Positions 61,815-64,000 of a stretch of 64,000 nt of DNA are shown piece after piece. A program made the translations under genes and the position numbers. Position 1 is the stretch's first letter, and each line of letters opens with the position of its first letter. A model generated the notes under the pieces. The model had not been told where the DNA came from. It saw only the letters and a program-made list of their open reading frames with translations, and searched no databases. This stretch comes from Microbacterium sp. CSI-V (lineage in GTDB: Bacteria; Actinomycetota; Actinomycetes; Actinomycetales; Microbacteriaceae): assembly GCF_001984105.1 (NCBI RefSeq), contig NZ_MTQM01000009.1, positions 248,001-312,000 on the forward strand. The letters are read 5' to 3'.

Positions 61815-62596
61815 GCGACACGCACCTCGGCGTCGGCGTCGGCCAGAGCCTGTGCGAGCGATTCCGGCGGTGTGCCGTCGGTGACGAGCACGTCGATCTC
61901 ATCGAGGCGGGCGAAACGCACGAGCAGTTCCTCTCCGAACTTGGCGGTGTCAGCGACGACGACGACGCGGCGGGCGGCACGGATGATCGCGGTCTTCACC
62001 GCGGCCTCCTCCGGGTCGGGCGTGCTGAGGCCGAACCCGGCGCTCAGCCCGTTGGTGCCGACGAAAGCGATATCGGGGCGCAGCTCGCCGATCGACCGCA
62101 CCGTGTGCGCGCCGACGGCCGCCGCGGTGACCCCGCGGATCTTGCCGCCGATCACGGTGAGCGAGACACGGTCATCACCGGCCAGGATGTGGGCCGCCTC
62201 GAGCGAATGCGTGACGATCTCGACCGCGCCCGCGCTGTCCCCGAGAACCTGCGGCAGTTCGGCCGCGACCGCGGCCGGCGTGGTGCCGGCGTCGATGAAG
62301 ATCGAGCCGCGGAAGCCGGGGGTGAGCAGCCGCGCCGCCGCGATGCCGATCGCGCGCTTGGCCTCGCCCTGCCGCAGACGGCGCTCGGAGAGGGATGCCT
62401 CGGTCGTGCTCGCGCGGTCCACACCCACGGCACCGCCGTGGACGCGCCGCAGTGAGCCGGTCTGCTCGAGGCGGTCGAGGTCACGGCGCACGGTCTCGGT
62501 GGTGACGTCGAAACGACGAGCGAGGTCAACGACGCTGACGCGTCCGATCTCTCGCAGTTCGCGCTCGATGAGCTGCTGGCGCTCCATTGCGTACAC
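61811..62596 (-). CDS. fruR: DeoR-family regulator of the fructose operon
   Basis: The 261-aa protein has a DeoR helix-turn-helix (VVDLARRFDVTTETVRRDLD) and a sugar-phosphate-binding DeoR C-terminal domain (IFIDAGTTPAAVAAELPQVL, AFVGTNGLSAGFGLSTPDPE, VVVADTAKFGEE). GTG 62594-62596 (VYAMERQQ) is preferred over ATG 62587, because AGGGG then lies about 7 nt upstream. First gene of the operon it presumably represses; likely inducer fructose-1-phosphate (inference from family). Confidence 0.92.
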   Translation of the reverse strand: MYAMERQQLIERELREIGRVSVVDLARRFDVTTETVRRDLDRLEQTGSLRRVHGGAVGVDRASTTEASLSERRLRQGEAKRAIGIAAARLLTPGFRGSIFIDAGTTPAAVAAELPQVLGDSAGAVEIVTHSLEAAHILAGDDRVSLTVIGGKIRGVTAAAVGAHTVRSIGELRPDIAFVGTNGLSAGFGLSTPDPEEAAVKTAIIRAARRVVVVADTAKFGEELLVRFARLDEIDVLVTDGTPPESLAQALADADAEVRVA

Positions 62597-62618
62597 GGGA
62601 TCCCCTTCGAAGATTCCC

Positions 62619-62649
62619 ACACGATACAACACGAAGTCACACGAATCAA
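62619..62649 (-). promoter_or_regulatory. fru operon promoter with three phased ACACGA repeats
   Basis: The plus strand reads ACACGA at 62619-62624, 62629-62634 and 62639-62644, exactly 10 bp apart, one helical turn. On the minus strand they overlay TTGATT (-35, 62644-62649), 17-bp spacer, TATCGT (-10, 62621-62626). Repressor binding on one face of the helix would cover the whole promoter. Direct-repeat operators are typical of DeoR proteins. Confidence 0.75.
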
Positions 62650-62670
62650 CACCCTTTCGAGACAAACACA

Positions 62671-62704
62671 GACCGCGGCGCAACCCTAAGGTCACGCCGC
62701 GGTC
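62671..62704 (-). terminator. Terminator after the MscS gene
   Basis: GACCGCGGCG (62671-62680) and CGCCGCGGTC (62695-62704) form a perfect 10-bp stem. On the minus strand it is followed by TGTGTTTGTC, moderately T-rich. It separates mscS from the fru promoter 20 nt away. Confidence 0.7.
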
Positions 62705-62740
62705 GTTGCCCCGTCACCGGAAGCGTCGCGCGCAGGCGAG

Positions 62741-62759
62741 AGGCGGCGGAAAGCCGCCT
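62741..62759 (-). terminator. Second small hairpin after the MscS gene
   Basis: AGGCGGC-GGAAA-GCCGCCT, a 7-bp stem, 17 nt past the mscS stop codon. It acts in tandem with the hairpin at 62671-62704, or as an RNA 3'-end stabiliser. Confidence 0.5.
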
Positions 62760-62775
62760 GTCGACGCGGCTCGTG

Positions 62776-64000
62776 TTACGCGTCGGCCGCGCGCGACCCG
62801 GACTCGCGAAGGGCGATCGGTGCGGATGCCGCGCGGATGTCCCGCACCTGCGTGCGACGCAGTTCGGCGTCCGCGCCGAGGTCGCGCGCGAGGGCGGGGC
62901 GAAGACGGGACAGCCGGTCGACGAACGCGATCGGCAGCGTCAGGACCGTCACGACGGTCGCGGCCGTGGCCGTGGTGAGCGAACGCTCGCGTGTCAGCGC
63001 CGAGGTTCCGAGCCAATCGCCGCGTTCCACCGTCCCCGGGAGAGGCTCGCCGTCGGGCCCGGTCAGGATCACCCGCCCCTCGAGCACCCGGCGGACGGAT
63101 GAACCCATCTCGCCCGCCCGGTCGATCGTCTCCCCCATGCCGAACTGCTCGACGCGGCACTCCCGGAGCGCGTCGTCGCGGAGGGCATCGTCGAGATGCA
63201 GCGCCCGCGAGGCACTCTCGAGGGCGTGGCCGAGCGCCGCCTCGCGCACCGCGGCATCCACGGGGATCTTGTCGAGAGAGAGCCCGCGGCGGCGAGCGGC
63301 GTACCAGAGCCAGGAACGGAAGGTGCTCAGCGTGCTGTCGGCGTAGACCGGCGAGTCGAGCGGGATCGCGACGGTCCACGAACCGCCGCCGGCGTTGGTG
63401 ACCTCGATCTCGCCGCCCGGAGTCAGAGTCGGGAGGTCACCGGCCACCTCCCGCAGCGTCGCGATCACGACGTGCGGAGGATCGGCGGGGGCGAATGTCG
63501 CGGTGGCGACCGCGGTGAACGGTCCCGGCGGACGGCTGAGGTTCAGGAACGACGCGTCGGCAAGGCCCGAGTTCGGGATGATCTGGAGACCCGAACCGGT
63601 GTCGATGTGCAGCGCGCGCCAGTTCACCTCGACGACGCGTCCGGTCGTGCCCCCGGTCGTGATCCAATCCCCCTGACGGAACGGCTGCTCGAACAGCACC
63701 AGCAGACCCGACACGATGCCGCCGGCCGCGTTCTGCAACGCGAGGCCGATCACGATGGAGGTCACCCCGAGCGCGGCGATGACCCCCTCGACGTCGGCTT
63801 CCCACACCCACTGGAACAGGAAGGCGACGCCGACGACGACGAGCAGGAGCCGCACGATCTCGATGAAGATCTGCGGAACGCGCTGCCGCCACGATCCGCG
63901 GTCGGCGGTGGCGAAGAGCGCGTAGTTCAGGACGCTCAGAGACAACAGGATGACGAGGAAGCCGAAGATCGTCGCCACGACGCGCGGCCACACGAGATCC
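62776..64000 (-). CDS. MscS-type mechanosensitive channel with cyclic-nucleotide-binding domain (5' end outside window)
   Basis: About 407 codons are visible and the frame is open at the right edge (DLVWPRVVATIFGF). At least three membrane helices (FLVILLSLSVLNYALF, IVRLLLVVVGVAFLFQWVW and VIAALGVTSIVIGLALQNAA, the pore helix) precede the MscS beta domain (GDWITTGGTTGRVVEVNWRA, IIPNSGLADASFLNLSRPP). The C-terminal ~150 residues form a CNMP-like domain (GRVILTGPDGEPLPGTVERG, DWLGTSALTRERSLTTATAA). It would release osmolytes under tension, gated or tuned by a nucleotide. It ends in two hairpins. Confidence 0.88.
   Translation of the reverse strand, partial: DLVWPRVVATIFGFLVILLSLSVLNYALFATADRGSWRQRVPQIFIEIVRLLLVVVGVAFLFQWVWEADVEGVIAALGVTSIVIGLALQNAAGGIVSGLLVLFEQPFRQGDWITTGGTTGRVVEVNWRALHIDTGSGLQIIPNSGLADASFLNLSRPPGPFTAVATATFAPADPPHVVIATLREVAGDLPTLTPGGEIEVTNAGGGSWTVAIPLDSPVYADSTLSTFRSWLWYAARRRGLSLDKIPVDAAVREAALGHALESASRALHLDDALRDDALRECRVEQFGMGETIDRAGEMGSSVRRVLEGRVILTGPDGEPLPGTVERGDWLGTSALTRERSLTTATAATVVTVLTLPIAFVDRLSRLRPALARDLGADAELRRTQVRDIRAASAPIALRESGSRAADA

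Noticed and set aside
1..64000. CRISPR arrays, rRNA genes, insertion sequences
   Set aside because: No regularly spaced short repeats, no rRNA-like sequence and no transposase ORF were found on either strand.

Overview
The window looks like a chromosome segment of a high-GC actinobacterium of the family Microbacteriaceae, most probably Microbacterium or a close relative. This rests on the roughly 70% GC, the housekeeping gene order, the actinobacterial families DUF2469, DUF3515 and DUF3060, and the very frequent heptamer GGATGCC/GGCATCC. No rRNA or CRISPR array is present; there is one tRNA gene (tRNA-Glu, CTC).

Layout. 1-9.9 kb is a conserved translation/secretion/recombination block, mostly on the minus strand: tsf (partial), rpsB, a plus-strand LytM-like protein, a DUF3060 lipoprotein, xerC, dprA, yifB, yraN, DUF2469, rnhB, lepB, rplS and a small membrane protein. 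10-19 kb holds map, the rpsP-khpA-rimM-trmD operon, a YbdK-type ligase, an SGNH lipoprotein, ffh, and a TetR gene divergent from lipB-lipA. 19-26 kb holds a PiT phosphate transporter with a small membrane partner, a DUF2004-like protein, ftsY and smc. 25.8-29.2 kb holds a strongly signalled 37-codon ORF, an 89-aa protein, a tandem-GNAT protein, and an NAD(P)-dependent reductase/MerR pair that shares one operator architecture. 29.2-36.5 kb holds mutM-rnc-rpmF-DUF177, coaD, recG, rsmD, thiL and a DUF3515 lipoprotein. 36.5-46.7 kb holds ddl, gpsA, plsC, murA, leuC-leuD behind a leucine leader peptide, a sulfur-metabolism pair (PLP lyase and LLM monooxygenase) and terC. 46.9-48.6 kb holds an ECF sigma factor and a DUF4349 membrane protein.

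48.56-56.55 kb is a foreign, lower-GC island bounded by two 98% identical 0.81-kb direct repeats of the 3' part of the DUF4349 gene. It carries a complete MmeI-like Type IIL restriction-modification enzyme. Divergent from it is a four-gene operon: a DUF4238 protein, an abortive-infection-like protein with an RSNTGDAH motif, a DUF262-HNH (GmrSD-like) nuclease, and a one-pass membrane protein. The DUF4238 and Abi-like genes carry point lesions (one in-frame stop, two C-tract indels), and at the right end two more minus-strand genes are broken. This is the region most likely to hold an undescribed anti-phage system, apparently partly decayed.

57.4-64 kb returns to core sequence: tRNA-Glu, an MBL-fold hydrolase, a fructose PTS operon (fruR-fruK-fruAB-ptsH) behind a promoter with three ACACGA repeats at exact 10-bp spacing, and the N-truncated end of an MscS channel with a cyclic-nucleotide-binding domain.

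A recurring regulatory feature is a -10 hexamer (mostly TAGNNT) placed exactly 6 nt before an ATG/GTG start codon. It precedes at least ten genes and predicts many leaderless mRNAs. Coordinates were read by eye and no similarity search was run; family names are recognition from sequence motifs.
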